In this document: positions 35,054 through 45,018 of the stretch, one piece after another
How the letters are laid out: each line of letters starts with the position of its first letter
Position numbering within the stretch: position 1 is the stretch's first letter
Assembly (NCBI RefSeq): GCF_001632365.1
Contig: NW_024468516.1
Location: 528,177-592,176, forward strand
Direction of reading: 5' to 3'
DNA from: Laetiporus sulphureus 93-53
Lineage: Eukaryota > Basidiomycota > Agaricomycetes > Polyporales > Laetiporaceae
DNA length: 64,000 nt
Notes under the pieces: generated by a model
Databases searched by the model: none
Told to the model about the DNA's origin: nothing
What the model saw: only the letters and a program-made list of their open reading frames with translations
Position numbers and translations under genes: made by a program

Positions 35054-36918
35054 TCATCCCCGGAAGTCCTTTCCGCCAATGAGACGACCCTGTACGAAGA
35101 CTTTCCTTATATTGCGATCATCTCCGCAGAACAAGAATCTCTCCAGTATCCCCTCAAGCTCCTCCTTCTCCGTCTTTCCCCGTCCGCCCTCGTCGCCTTG
35201 CTCTCCACCACTCCCCCGCACGCCCAACTCTTCATCCATATCTGCGCCCCACACCGCGGGGTTCCCCGCACCCGTGCGCACGCTCACGACGAGCGCGTCG
35301 AATGCGCGCCCCGGCTCAAGCACGGCGATGCGATGCCCGAGCCCGCATACCTGCGCGCCACCAAGCGTTGCGAGGTACAGGAGAGTCGCGACAGACAGCT
35401 GCCGGTTCGCGAAGTGCTCGTGGGGAGCGGCGGGCTTGGAGAAGTGCGGCTGCATCGCGACGACCTTCGAGCAGATGCTCGCGTCCTGGATCGTGCGCAG
35501 GATTGATGGCGAGAAGCCGCCTGAGACATCCGTCCCGAGTCCGACCTGGTCCGGTGCAGGCTGTTAGGGAGTGGCAAGCTGGAGGAGGGGCGGCTAGCGT
35601 ACCTTGATTCCGTGGTCGAGCAGCATCCCAATCCGCGCGCACCCGCTTCTGAGGTTGAAGTTGCTCGTCGGGCAGTGGCTCACGCCTGCACCTCTCGCCT
35701 TGATGATCTCCACCTCTTCCGGCTCGAGATGCACGCAATGCGCGAGGATCGTGTTCTCGCGGAGCAATCCGAACGCGTCGTACACGCCTGTATATGTCCC
35801 GTGACCCTGCCAGCCTTTGGGCGGCGGGACGGGCGAGCACGGGAGAGTGTGTGCGGGAAAGAGTGAGCGCGTGAATGCGATCTCGGCCTCGTTCTCGGCA
35901 AGGTGCGTTTGAATGGGCAGCGCAGGGTCGGACTGCGCGAGCTCTCCGAGCTCGGTGAGCAGCTCGGGCGTGCAGGATACGGCGAAGCGCGGCGTGAGGA
36001 TGGGCTGCACGAGCTGGTGGAAGAGAATGCCGTGGGAATGCTCGGGCGTGGAGGGCGAGAGCGCGCGGATGTATGCGATAAGATCGCGCGTGGCCGACAT
36101 GGAGGCGTCGGCGGAGGGCTCGACATAGTAGTCCGGGCAGTTGCGGTCCATGTTACATTTCTGGAGGCGGAGATGGTGAGGATGGGTTGTGAGGACGAGC
36201 GAATGGGGGCTCACCTACCCCGACAAAGGCTCGTTGCCCTAACGATGCGACATATGAGAGATGCGACGTTGGTAGGACGGGAGGGCGTACCACTTGCGTG
36301 TACGATGTCCACCAACAGCTTCGTCGCTTCTAAATGCAGTGTACCATAGTAGCAGCACGTCGTTGTCTACCTTCGTGTCAACCAGCAGCACTGAGAAATG
36401 AATGGCAAGGAAAGCGTACCCCACAATCAATCGTGCGTCTTACGACCGTCGGATATGATCGCTTCGCGAAGCTGATGTCGGCGAATCTCGACTCCATCGG
36501 AAACGTAACTTCGGACAGCCAGTCCAACAGCTCGTGCTGCTGCCCGCTTTATAAACCATGAATGCGTGAAGAACAAACCAGTCGCATTGACACGTACCTG
36601 CCAGTGTTCGGGACTTGAGGCGCATGCTGTGTGGCCGTGAAGTCATGCTAATTCCAATACTAGTCAACCAACACTCACTGTATGCGTGTCTACAAACCCT
36701 GGCATGAGAAACTCGCCCATCCTCAACTCTATCAGGTTGACGGTGTCAATGTGGCCGTGCTCCGCGAGGACATCCTGTAGCGTACTGGCTGGCACGTCCT
36801 GCTCGAGCCACTCTATCTCGCCATTACGATCTGAAACTGCCAATAATGCATGCGGGAAAGCATTGTAGGTCGTGAGCGAGCTGGAAGAAATGAGAGCACC
36901 GTAAAATATCGTCGACAT
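35054..36918 (-). CDS. GUD1: Guanine deaminase (guanase)
   Basis: Seven exons: complement(35054..35545, 35603..36160, 36219..36238, 36291..36366, 36420..36546, 36598..36626, 36679..36918); 513 aa. It hydrolyses guanine to xanthine and ammonia in purine salvage and nitrogen recovery. Amidohydrolase features: the zinc ligands in GFVDTHTHAPQ (formed across the first intron), GTTTCCYYGT, the guanase signature FVGKCNMDRN, a His-rich THLAENEAEI, HCVHLEPEE, HCPTSNFNL, and the catalytic Asp in LGTDVSGG. The length is slightly above average because of an acidic Gly-rich insert before the C-terminus (VRGSGGEQGDEGGRGK). It is head to head with a glutamine synthetase gene (203 bp between starts). Confidence 0.95.
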
Positions 36919-37121
36919 TTATCGATATAGCACGAATCATCGGAAGTTCCTTAGTTGTATAAAGATAGCAATTGATTAGTCAGCACTGTAGTACTTTAAG
37001 TGTCTTCCTTGTATAGCATGTTGATCTCTAGATCGGGCGCCTGTTCGCTATCAGTTGAAGTCACGATTTCTGCGGGAGCGCAGATACTTGCAGACAGCTT
37101 CAAGCTTTCTCCTGTTTAAAC
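36919..37121. promoter_or_regulatory. Shared divergent promoter region, guanine deaminase / glutamine synthetase
   Basis: Only 203 bp separate the two start codons. Both products handle nitrogen, so common control by nitrogen supply is plausible. GATA core sequences are expected for such control in fungi, and short GATA/TATC words are present (for example CGATATAGC near 36923, TATC near 37048), but single words like these are weak evidence. Confidence 0.45.
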
Positions 37122-39367
37122 ATGTCTCCGCATGCCCCGGCCACGATGCACGCTCCCCAGAACACTGCACAGCTTAGGGAGCTGCTCAGCAATGATAACA
37201 AGGTCAAGGTTGCCGGTGAGCCTGAATCAATGCGGTATGATGTCTCAGACATTGACTGGTGAACGAATTTTGCCAGGAGTGGATGGTAAGCATCGTTGGG
37301 AACGAAGGCAATCGTATCCTGAATTGACCTCCTGAAGTGGATGGCGTCTTGAGAGGCAAATTCATGGTGCGAGCACTGTTGCAGGAACAATTCGCATAGT
37401 AATACTCGTCCTGATACCAGTTCTCCAGTCAAAGGAGAAGTTCTTGAGCGCAGCCTCATCCGACGGCTTTGGCTTCTGCAGTGTTATTTTGTGAGATGAT
37501 CATTTGAATACGTGGCTACTGTAACTCACTGGTATTCGCAGTGGATGGGACATGCACGATACAGTCTACTCGCGAGAGCTGCTCATCTCGAATAGAGCGA
37601 ATGGCTATCGCGACCTGCTGGCTTCTATAGACCTCTCCACATACCGCCGTATTCCCTGGGAGCACAACGTTCCTTTCTTCCTTGTTTCCTTCCTCGACCC
37701 GGATACCAAGGAGCCAATATGTGCTGATCCTCGGGGCGTGCTGAGGAAGGTAGTTGAACGCGCCGATGAGAAGGGCTGGCAATGCTTTGCTGGCTGCGAG
37801 TACGAGGTGAGAGCCTTTGTGTGGGCAATAGTGATATGGATACCTAAACTTTGCTAGTATTTCCAATTTAAAGGTATGAGCAATTCTGTCACAATTCTTC
37901 TGAATCCGTTGAGAGCAGGACGTATGTGCAGAGACCCCACATAGTTTGGCAGAGAAGAACTACATGAACCTTCAGCCGTTGACTCCCGGAAGTAAGTGCT
38001 TGCGCTCAAGAGTGCTTACCGCCCCTCACGGATCCTCCATGACAGTGCACGGCTACTCACTACTCCGCACCCAAATCAACAATGAGTACTTCAACGACCT
38101 CTTCGACGAAGCCCTTAAGTTCCAAGTACCCTTAGAAGGCCACCGTTCGTCCTCACCCTTGTTACAAGACTCGTTTATCTCAACATCCCGTAGATACTGA
38201 GACCGGGCCAGGCGTCTATGAGACAGCTTTAACATACACGAACGCTCTGCGGATGGCAGACAATGCAATCCTATTCAAGTTCCTCGCGAAGAGTATTGGC
38301 ATGAAGCGGGGAGTCGTCCCTAGCTTCATGGCAAAGCCATGGGGAAATGTGCGTAAGCCACCCTGTTATGCAGGTATTATGCTGACCGGTTTCAATGTGT
38401 AGCTTCCGGGCTGCAGCGGGTAGGGGAATCTGCTACTGACCGCTGTTTCCAGACTTGATACTCACGATGCGGTGTAGTCACATTCATGTATCGTTACGCG
38501 ACAAGGATGGGAAGAGCTTGTTCGCCGTCTCCGAAGCGGAGCTGGAGAATGGTGGCAGAGAAGGTGCTGCATACGACGATACAAGGTACCTCAGCCAAGA
38601 AGGCGAGTGGTTCCTAGCCGGTATACTGGACGGACTTTCGGATGGTATGTACGATTGTTACCTTAATCTCGACCCCACCTCATCTCTCACTCTTACATCC
38701 TCAGTCATGCCCATGGTAAGCCTATTCCTCTATTAATTCATACAGCCGACCAATTCTACCCAGCTTGTGCCAACCATCAATGGTTACAAGCGGCTCGTCG
38801 GCGGCGAGGCATTCTGGGCACCGAACGCGGTCACATACGGGTACGATTCGCGCGCGGCGTCCGTGCGCATTATCTCGCCGCCCTCCGTCCCACCCGCTGC
38901 GACGCGCTTAGAGGTCCGCGTGCCCGGCGCGGACATGAATCCGTATTTTGCAATGAGCGCGATCTTTGCGCTGGGTATTCGTGGGGTCGAGAAGAAGCTG
39001 GAACTTCCCGGGCCTCCGGTTGGGCAGTTGACGGCGGAGGATAAGAGAAATGGGAAGGTACGCTTCTGGTTCTCGTTTGTATGATCGCTGTTAAGGTACT
39101 CGTGCCGTTGCAGGTCCAGATGCTCCCGCAAACCCTAGAATCCGCAACGAAGCGCATGATGCGCCCGGAAAGCGTTGCGCGCGCTGAGATCGTTTTCGGA
39201 CACGACTTCGTCGAGCACTTTGGCGGGACGCGCGAGCATGAGGTCAAGCTGTGGAACGAGGCGGTGACGAATTGGGAAGGTGCGGCCTCGCACACCCGCG
39301 TGTCTTACTTCGTTGCTCACTCGCCTTCTGTGATGTTTCAGTGGAGAGATATCTCGAATTGGCCTGA
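37122..39367 (+). CDS. Glutamine synthetase, type I (GlnA/FluG-like catalytic domain)
   Basis: Fifteen exons, 489 aa: 37122..37215, 37277..37285, 37338..37366, 37429..37490, 37542..37806, 37858..37873, 37932..37991, 38046..38144, 38194..38348, 38403..38419, 38478..38644, 38705..38715, 38764..39057, 39114..39279, 39342..39367. Four exons are 9, 16, 17 and 11 nt. The beta-grasp domain holds the FGWDMHD strand; the catalytic barrel carries AGCEYEYFQFK with the metal-binding Glu, the second Glu in ETGPGVYE, the ammonium-channel/His segment LPGCSGHIHVSL, LVPTINGYKRLV, and the ATP/Arg segment RLEVRVPGADMNPY. It matches the stand-alone GSI-type proteins of fungi related to the C-terminal half of FluG, not the octameric GSII used for main ammonium assimilation. 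A glutamine-forming or gamma-glutamyl amide-forming role is therefore inferred, not certain. Confidence 0.9.
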
Positions 39368-39583
39368 GGCGTATGTGGATTTTGTGACTGATCCGACGGA
39401 TGCGCATGTATGTCATGGTGCGTGTAATTACTGTATAGGGATGGTGTGAAGATACTGCCCCATTTCGGCGTAAATATCCTCGTATGATCATGTCGTCACG
39501 CGGCACTGCCTCTTTCTGACTCGAACTGCGCAACAAATATTTAAGTAGAGTGAGGCTGGTCCATAGACCACCACTTGCAGACC

Positions 39584-40252
39584 ATGTTGACCGTCGTGAC
39601 ATCCGACGATGTGCGCTTTGCTCTGGAAGATGATGTTGCCGTACAAGCAGGATTGCTGCGGGACTTCGCAACCAGTGCGACGTGCCTCCTCTTTCGCTAT
39701 CATGCATTTGTAACGAAGCTCTTTCATAGACGATGACCCTACTAGAGAAGACATTCCCTTACAAGCTGTGACCTCTGATGTGTTTCGAAAGGTATGTATA
39801 CCATGCAGTAAACGAGCAATGCCATCATTCCCGCCCTCGCTTGTCAGGTTCTTGAGTATTGCGAGCACTATCGCGGGCAGGCATCGCTCCCACTCACTCC
39901 AGACCAAGCGTGGAATGACTCGTACGCCGGCGGTTTGGAACACGACATGCTCTTTCGCGTGATCCGAGCCGCGAAATACCTCGAAATCGTCCCTCTACAG
40001 TGAGCGCTTCATGCACAGCCACAGTAGTGATAGCAGTTGTGCTCATGCATTGCTACGATGAATCGGCAGGGATATGTGTTGCCGACAAGTTGCGAAGATG
40101 ATCATTGGAAAGACGCCAGAAGAGATCCAGGTTTTGTTCAACCTCCCCGTACAGAGAATGAAGACCCAGAATGCTCAGGTTGGGGTGAGTCCGTGGTTTG
40201 ACGTCTGTTTGCTCTTCCTCACAATCTTGATGCGATCCTTCAGCGATCATGA
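39584..40252 (+). CDS. Diverged, C-terminally shortened SKP1 paralogue
   Basis: Five exons as modelled: 39584..39674, 39730..39791, 39848..39999, 40070..40184, 40244..40252; 142 aa. The first two exons are exactly the same lengths (91 and 62 nt) as those of the canonical SKP1 at 43885, and all intron phases agree, so the two are duplicates. It keeps a BTB/POZ-like SKP1 fold signature: TVVTSDDVRFALE, VLEYCEHYRG, LFRVIRAAKYLEI and IIGKTPEEIQVLFNL. The acidic linker and the last helix differ, and the ending EEEAQIKKENEWAEDR of SKP1 is replaced by a short unrelated tail. That region contacts the F-box, so ordinary SCF assembly is doubtful. The last exon is uncertain. Confidence 0.7.
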
Positions 40253-40749
40253 GAATTCAGATAGCTCTGTGGTTCTTCATGCAGTTCGCGCCTGACATGG
40301 CTTTTCTGAGCTGTCGTGGTCGTATGAGTCCCATGGATTGCGTAGTCGAACGCCTAATGGCTGGTCAACTCCAACCCATCGTCGTATGTTTATCTTGCCT
40401 ATGTCCCAGCCTATGCATGCGTTTCGTGACTATCGTAGCGTCATGGCTTTCGTGCTCCAACTGGTTGTGGCAATTCTTGCACGCAGCAATCTGATCATGG
40501 TTCGGCCTGAATTATGATTACACGGGCACGATCACGGATGTGTGTTCTGGCAGGCATCTCTGAGACAGCTTCTTTATAAGGTGCTTGTACAATTATTGAA
40601 CGCGCTTCACAAGTATGTATACGGGCGTACATAATGTTGGTATCGAGTGGAGCAGCGGTGCGCATACAACCTGGGGGAACTCGTACACGCTTCGTTATAG
40701 TGCGTGCACGATGTCAAGTGCACAAGTCGGTCTCGGCTACCAAACACAA
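40253..40749. other. Intergenic between convergent genes
   Basis: About 500 bp between the SKP1-like gene (+) and the DUF3074 gene (-). The open frames here look random. If the last exon of the SKP1-like gene is modelled differently, its end may extend a little into this interval. Confidence 0.4.
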
Positions 40750-41705
40750 TTAGCCACTCGCAGGCGGCTGTTCTGGTTTCGAACGGACGGAATGGAACCA
40801 GTGGAGAAAGTGGGTCACGTCCTGCATACTATCGTTAATTGATCAACACTGCAATATGCTTTCAGAGAGCTCACCTTCGAAATGGTGCTGTCCATGGTGG
40901 ACTCTGCCATGAATGAAGGTATCTTGCCACCAGGCGTGCTTGAAGTCGCCATGCGCCATTCCACCTTGCCACTGTCGAGTTCTACGAGACGTTCGATGCT
41001 CACGTAACGGCCTTTGACGCCCTTCTCCTCCATCTTGGCCAGCTCCTCGTCTCCAGATAGGTCGATCGGTATGGAGACAATGAGCCTGGAGACATGACGG
41101 TTATCAAATTGCTGTACAAGCCCCTAGAAGCTGCTGTGATTTACCCTGTCCTAGGCGAGTTGTCATCACGATATGTCGTCTGCAGCACAGTGAACACTCT
41201 TGGAGAGACCGGAGGTGGGAACGTGTAGTATAGCGACCAGACAGCTTGGGTTGGCGATATCTGCTTGACGAGCGTGACCTTCTTGATATCAGGGATATAC
41301 CTGATACACGGTTGGGCGGGTACAATGAGCTGGGTCTCTGATGAGTAGCAAGTGCCATGGACATACTGCATCTCATTCTGCGCTTTATCCACACCTAGCT
41401 TGCTCCAGAACTCATCGAACGTCGCGTCCTCCGCGGCATGCTCGCTGACCCTGCAATGCCAGGGTGCTCCGTCCTGCGGGCCCTTTGGGCGTGAGCAAGT
41501 CTTCACCACGCCTTTCTGGTAGGCTTTGCCTGGTTTCCAGGACGATGTAGAGTCCAGAAGTGCTCGCCCCGACGAGACTATGGTCTCTTCAGAGGGGAGA
41601 TCTGCAAGTTGAACCTTAGCACGAGAAAGCTTTCTACATTGTGGGTGCACAGGAGGACGCACCGGAGAGCTTGATGGGGGTTATCGTGAGCTGAAAGTCA
41701 GACAT
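40750..41705 (-). CDS. DUF3074 (START-like) domain protein
   Basis: Four exons: complement(40750..40821, 40875..41085, 41145..41601, 41663..41705); 260 aa. The start MSDFQLTITPIKLSDLPSEE was chosen because it joins in phase to the domain. The core shows WKPGKAYQKGVVKTCSRP, WHCRVSEH, the central VHGTCYSSETQLIVPAQPC, QAVWSLYYTFPPPVSPR and YVSIERL, with a final HFLHWFHSV helix, matching the DUF3074 pattern of fungal proteins related to START lipid-binding folds. Function is not known; lipid binding is an inference from the fold. It has no signal peptide or membrane span, so it is probably cytosolic. Confidence 0.85.
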
Positions 41706-42508
41706 GGTGTTGTGCTCTTTCGGATGCTGCACTGTAGCTGATATAGCGACGAGCAGTTACTGTGAGAACGGAGGCAGCGCAGCGCAGCTTGACATGACGG
41801 GTCATTGTCTGGCGACGACCTGACCCTATAGTTACGTTCGTGAGATCTAAAGTGAACCAGTCCAATCGTCGTCGACTGGCCCTGGTTGCCGTCGAAATGG
41901 AAGTAATGATCAGCGCCCATCGTCTTGACAGCGATCACCGCGACCAGCTTTGCACAGAGCATTCCTTAGACCATCATTCAGAAACCGCGCTATCATCTCG
42001 CTATCCTCCATGCTCATACACAGTACTTCACGAGATCTGCCCCTGCTCCTATGTGGTTTCTATTGCACCGCCGGAGCTGAGTTGAGGAAGCAGTCCCAGA
42101 CGAGCCGCACAAGACATCGGAAAGGAATGCTGTGACTTTGGACGAACACCTGTACCGTGCTCACTTCATCATAGCCTGATCGTCCACGGTCGCGCCGTTG
42201 CACGCCATGTCATTCGCAAAATTGCTATTGCATCCTGCGTTGATGGAATGCGCAAGTTGTGTACAGAAAGTCAATAATAGGCGATCACTGCAGTGAACGC
42301 GTAATGGATCGCTAATCGCTATAACGCGCAGGCAGACAAGGCGGCTAGTTCTCAGCTACTACGTGGCTTCAAGGCTGCCTGCTTAGCGGGAGGCTGCGAA
42401 CTGCGTGGTCTTGATCCGTACGCTGTCCGTGTTACTCCCGCAACGCAACTGCCTCCACCTTCCGCTGGGCACCCATCATAATTTTCCTAATCTCCCGCAA
42501 AGTATCAG
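41706..42508. other. Intergenic, promoter of the DUF3074 gene
   Basis: About 800 bp upstream of the DUF3074 gene (-). Nothing protein-like was found on either strand, and I saw no repeat or RNA gene. Confidence 0.45.
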
Positions 42509-42855
42509 ATGATGAGGACGGCCCAACGCATTCGAACCTCGGCTCAAGTGCTCGGTATATCTCGCACATTCTGCACCGGTGGTGTCCATTGCGCGAGCAC
42601 CAATAATGAAGTCATTCACACACCTCCTGGAGACGTTTCACGTACACAAGATTGCAGGGGATCGTCCGGATGCTGGTCCTCCTGTCTCTGGAGGAGTATC
42701 TCATCTCAGAGAGAGATTGCAACCGCGCACATATCGGTTTCACGAAGCACGACTGGATTGAGATATTCGACAGCACGGTGCCTTCGCTAAAGGAGCTAAT
42801 CGATCTGGACTTGCCAGTCATAAAAGAACCTGTGGTGCTGCACATCCAGCAGTGA
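42509..42855 (+). CDS. Possible small unidentified gene
   Basis: Two overlapping stretches look coding-like but could not be joined with confidence. One begins MMRTAQRIRTSAQVL at 42509, a presequence-like start. The other, in a different frame at about 42680-42855, includes IEIFDSTVPSLKELIDLDLP and ends at a TGA at 42853-42855. A donor GTATAT near 42557 would allow splicing. I do not recognise the product. It could equally be random sequence in a 1.3 kb gap. Confidence 0.25.
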
Positions 42856-43053
42856 TATCCACTGTGATGTTTTCAACGCCTGTCTTGCGCAGCTTGTGTC
42901 GTCTGTCCGCCGATGTTACTGTTGCTGTCTCTCCACCCTCCGTCCTGTTGTCGCAGCTGTGTGTAGAGATCATTAATCATTCGTTGTATATTACCTTCAT
43001 CCTTTTATGTACAGGCGTCACCCAGATGCAACGAGACCAACTGAACCCTCAAG

Positions 43054-43688
43054 TCAAGCAGTGGTAGATTGGTTTGACACATCGGAAGATGCGTTGAGGT
43101 TCACAAGGCCAAAGTAGCGACTACGCCCCAAAGCGCTGTCGTCCCTTGGCAGTTTCTCGCCCTTGTTGAGCACAACGCCCACATACTTGCGCGCACCTCG
43201 CATGCGCATCTCTTTGTAAAAGCGCACATAGCCGGGCACGAGTGCGAAGAGGGTATGATCGCGCCCGATTCCCACCTGTTTTGGAAGTGAAAAAATTGAA
43301 TCAACTCGCGCATTCTATTCGGTTTTGTAGGAGGCTCACATGCTGGCCAGGGTGGAACTGCGTGCCGCGCTGTCGAACGAGGATGTTGCCAGCCTTCACG
43401 AACTCATCTATGAGGATGATCCTGCCGTATTAGCCCTGCAATGAGGAAAGCGCATGTGCAGTGTCACACCTGAGTACTTCTTGACACCTAACCGCTTCCC
43501 TGGCGAGCCGCCGTTATTCGATACGCTGCCTCCTGCGCGTTTTGTGGCCGTACGCACAGAACCCAAACCTGTCGGCAAGCAGTGATTTCCAGTATGGTCC
43601 TGCGCGTCGCACGGGAAGAATTCGAACCTGAGAGGCTAAACGGGCTGTGAGGCTGTATGAAGCGTGCCAGAGACCAGAACGAAGTCAT
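43054..43688 (-). CDS. Mitochondrial large ribosomal subunit protein bL27m
   Basis: Four exons: complement(43054..43275, 43340..43407, 43470..43568, 43628..43688); 149 aa. bL27m sits near the peptidyl-transferase centre of the mitoribosome. The start [14 protein letters not shown] gives a mitochondrial presequence, and [11 protein letters not shown] begins the mature part. The bL27 core is complete: [30 protein letters not shown] and [19 protein letters not shown]. The C-terminal extension with [16 protein letters not shown] is typical of fungal versions. The first intron (43569-43627) was placed because it alone brings presequence and core into one frame. It is divergent from SKP1 (196 bp between starts). 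Confidence 0.92.
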
Positions 43689-43884
43689 GGCGTCGCTGCT
43701 GCTGTGCTGTGCAGAGTGGACAAGTGAACGGATCAGTTTACGAGGAGCCACATTTATTGACGGGTGTATGGATGATTACCTAATCAAGGCGTTACTTCAA
43801 AAACGGTCCACGCGCTCCTGAACCGCAAAGACTCATACCAAACTCTTGTCAGATCATCACTCCATATCGCGGTCTTCTTTCACA

Positions 43885-44666
43885 ATGGTTCTCCTCGTTA
43901 CTTCTGACAATGAACAGTTTGTCGTTGACAAAGAGGTTGCTGAGCGCAGCGTTCTCATCAAGAACATGCTTGAAGGTGATGTTGTGACGCCACCCAATCC
44001 TGTTCTGCCGGCGCTGACACCGCCTCTCAGATGTCGGCGAGAGCGACCAGCCCATCCCGTTGCCCAATGTCTCCTCGAGTGTGCTAAAGAAGGCGCGTAT
44101 AGTTGTTGTGGCGCTCCTCGTGCCACCCGCGAGGTGCGCTAATACGGTCCATCGATATGATATTAGGTCCTGGAGTACTGCGAGCATCATCGTGGAGAGC
44201 CTCTTCCCACCGCCGAATCCGAGCAAAGCCAGGATGAGACCCGCAAGCGGACAACCGATATCAGCGAGTGGGATCAGAAGTTCATCACTGTCGACCAGGA
44301 GATGCTCTTTGAAATCATTCTTGCGGCTAACTATCTCGACATCAAGCCTCTTCTGTAAGTCTTACTCATATATTTCCGTGGGCCCGGAGTTGATTTCACC
44401 CTTATAACAGTGATGTAGGATGCAAAACTGTCGCCAACATGATAAAGGGTAAGACACCTGAGGAGATCCGCAAGCTTTTCAACATCGTGAACGACTTCAC
44501 TCCGGAAGAAGAGGTAAGGCCCCGCTTCTTGCGACTCATGGGATATGCTAAAAACTTCTCTTCTTTGTAGGCCCAAATCAAGAAGGAAAACGTAAGCACT
44601 CGTTGCTGATGGTCAATTTCGTCGTCACTAATCCCTCTTTTGCAGGAATGGGCGGAGGACCGCTAG
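43885..44666 (+). CDS. SKP1: Skp1, SCF ubiquitin ligase adaptor
   Basis: Six exons: 43885..43975, 44031..44092, 44167..44354, 44411..44513, 44571..44591, 44646..44666; 161 aa, the normal SKP1 length. Skp1 links Cul1 to F-box proteins in SCF ligases and is also a kinetochore component in yeasts. The start [15 protein letters not shown], the acidic linker [63 protein letters not shown] and the C-terminal NEWAEDR are all standard. The second intron (44093-44166) begins with GC, and only this boundary keeps KK-VLEYC in frame. A shortened paralogue lies 3.6 kb upstream. Confidence 0.96.
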
Positions 44667-45018
44667 GCGCATGTGGTGTCAATTTCTCTTCTCGTAGCCT
44701 CATGTCATCACTTCTCATGCCATATGTTTTGCACGTTCTTCTCTCTCGCTGCTGTACAGTACATTCGACTTCTAGAACACAGTGAGCATGCCTTTGCGTC
44801 GTGTGCGTCGTAGAGGATAGCCCTATTGCATTAACGCTGTACGTTTTATGATCCCGAATGCATTGCATACTACAATCCTCATAGCCATACATCCTCCGAA
44901 CGCCACGTCGACGAACTTGCGTCTTATCGAGTTCGAATCGAGTCCTCGGTGCACGCGCGTGTTATGATGTCCGCGTCACGCGTCACGCCTACACGCCTGC
45001 CTCTTCCTCGCTGCGTCC
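44667..45018. other. Intergenic, SKP1 terminator and CEG1 promoter
   Basis: 352 bp between two genes in the same direction. A TTCGAATC word at about 44932 resembles a tRNA T-loop, but its flanks do not pair. No gene was seen. Confidence 0.4.

Noticed and set aside
44878..44960. tRNA-like T-loop word TTCGAATC before CEG1
   Set aside because: The bases either side cannot form a five-pair T stem, and no D arm, anticodon arm or acceptor stem could be drawn around it.
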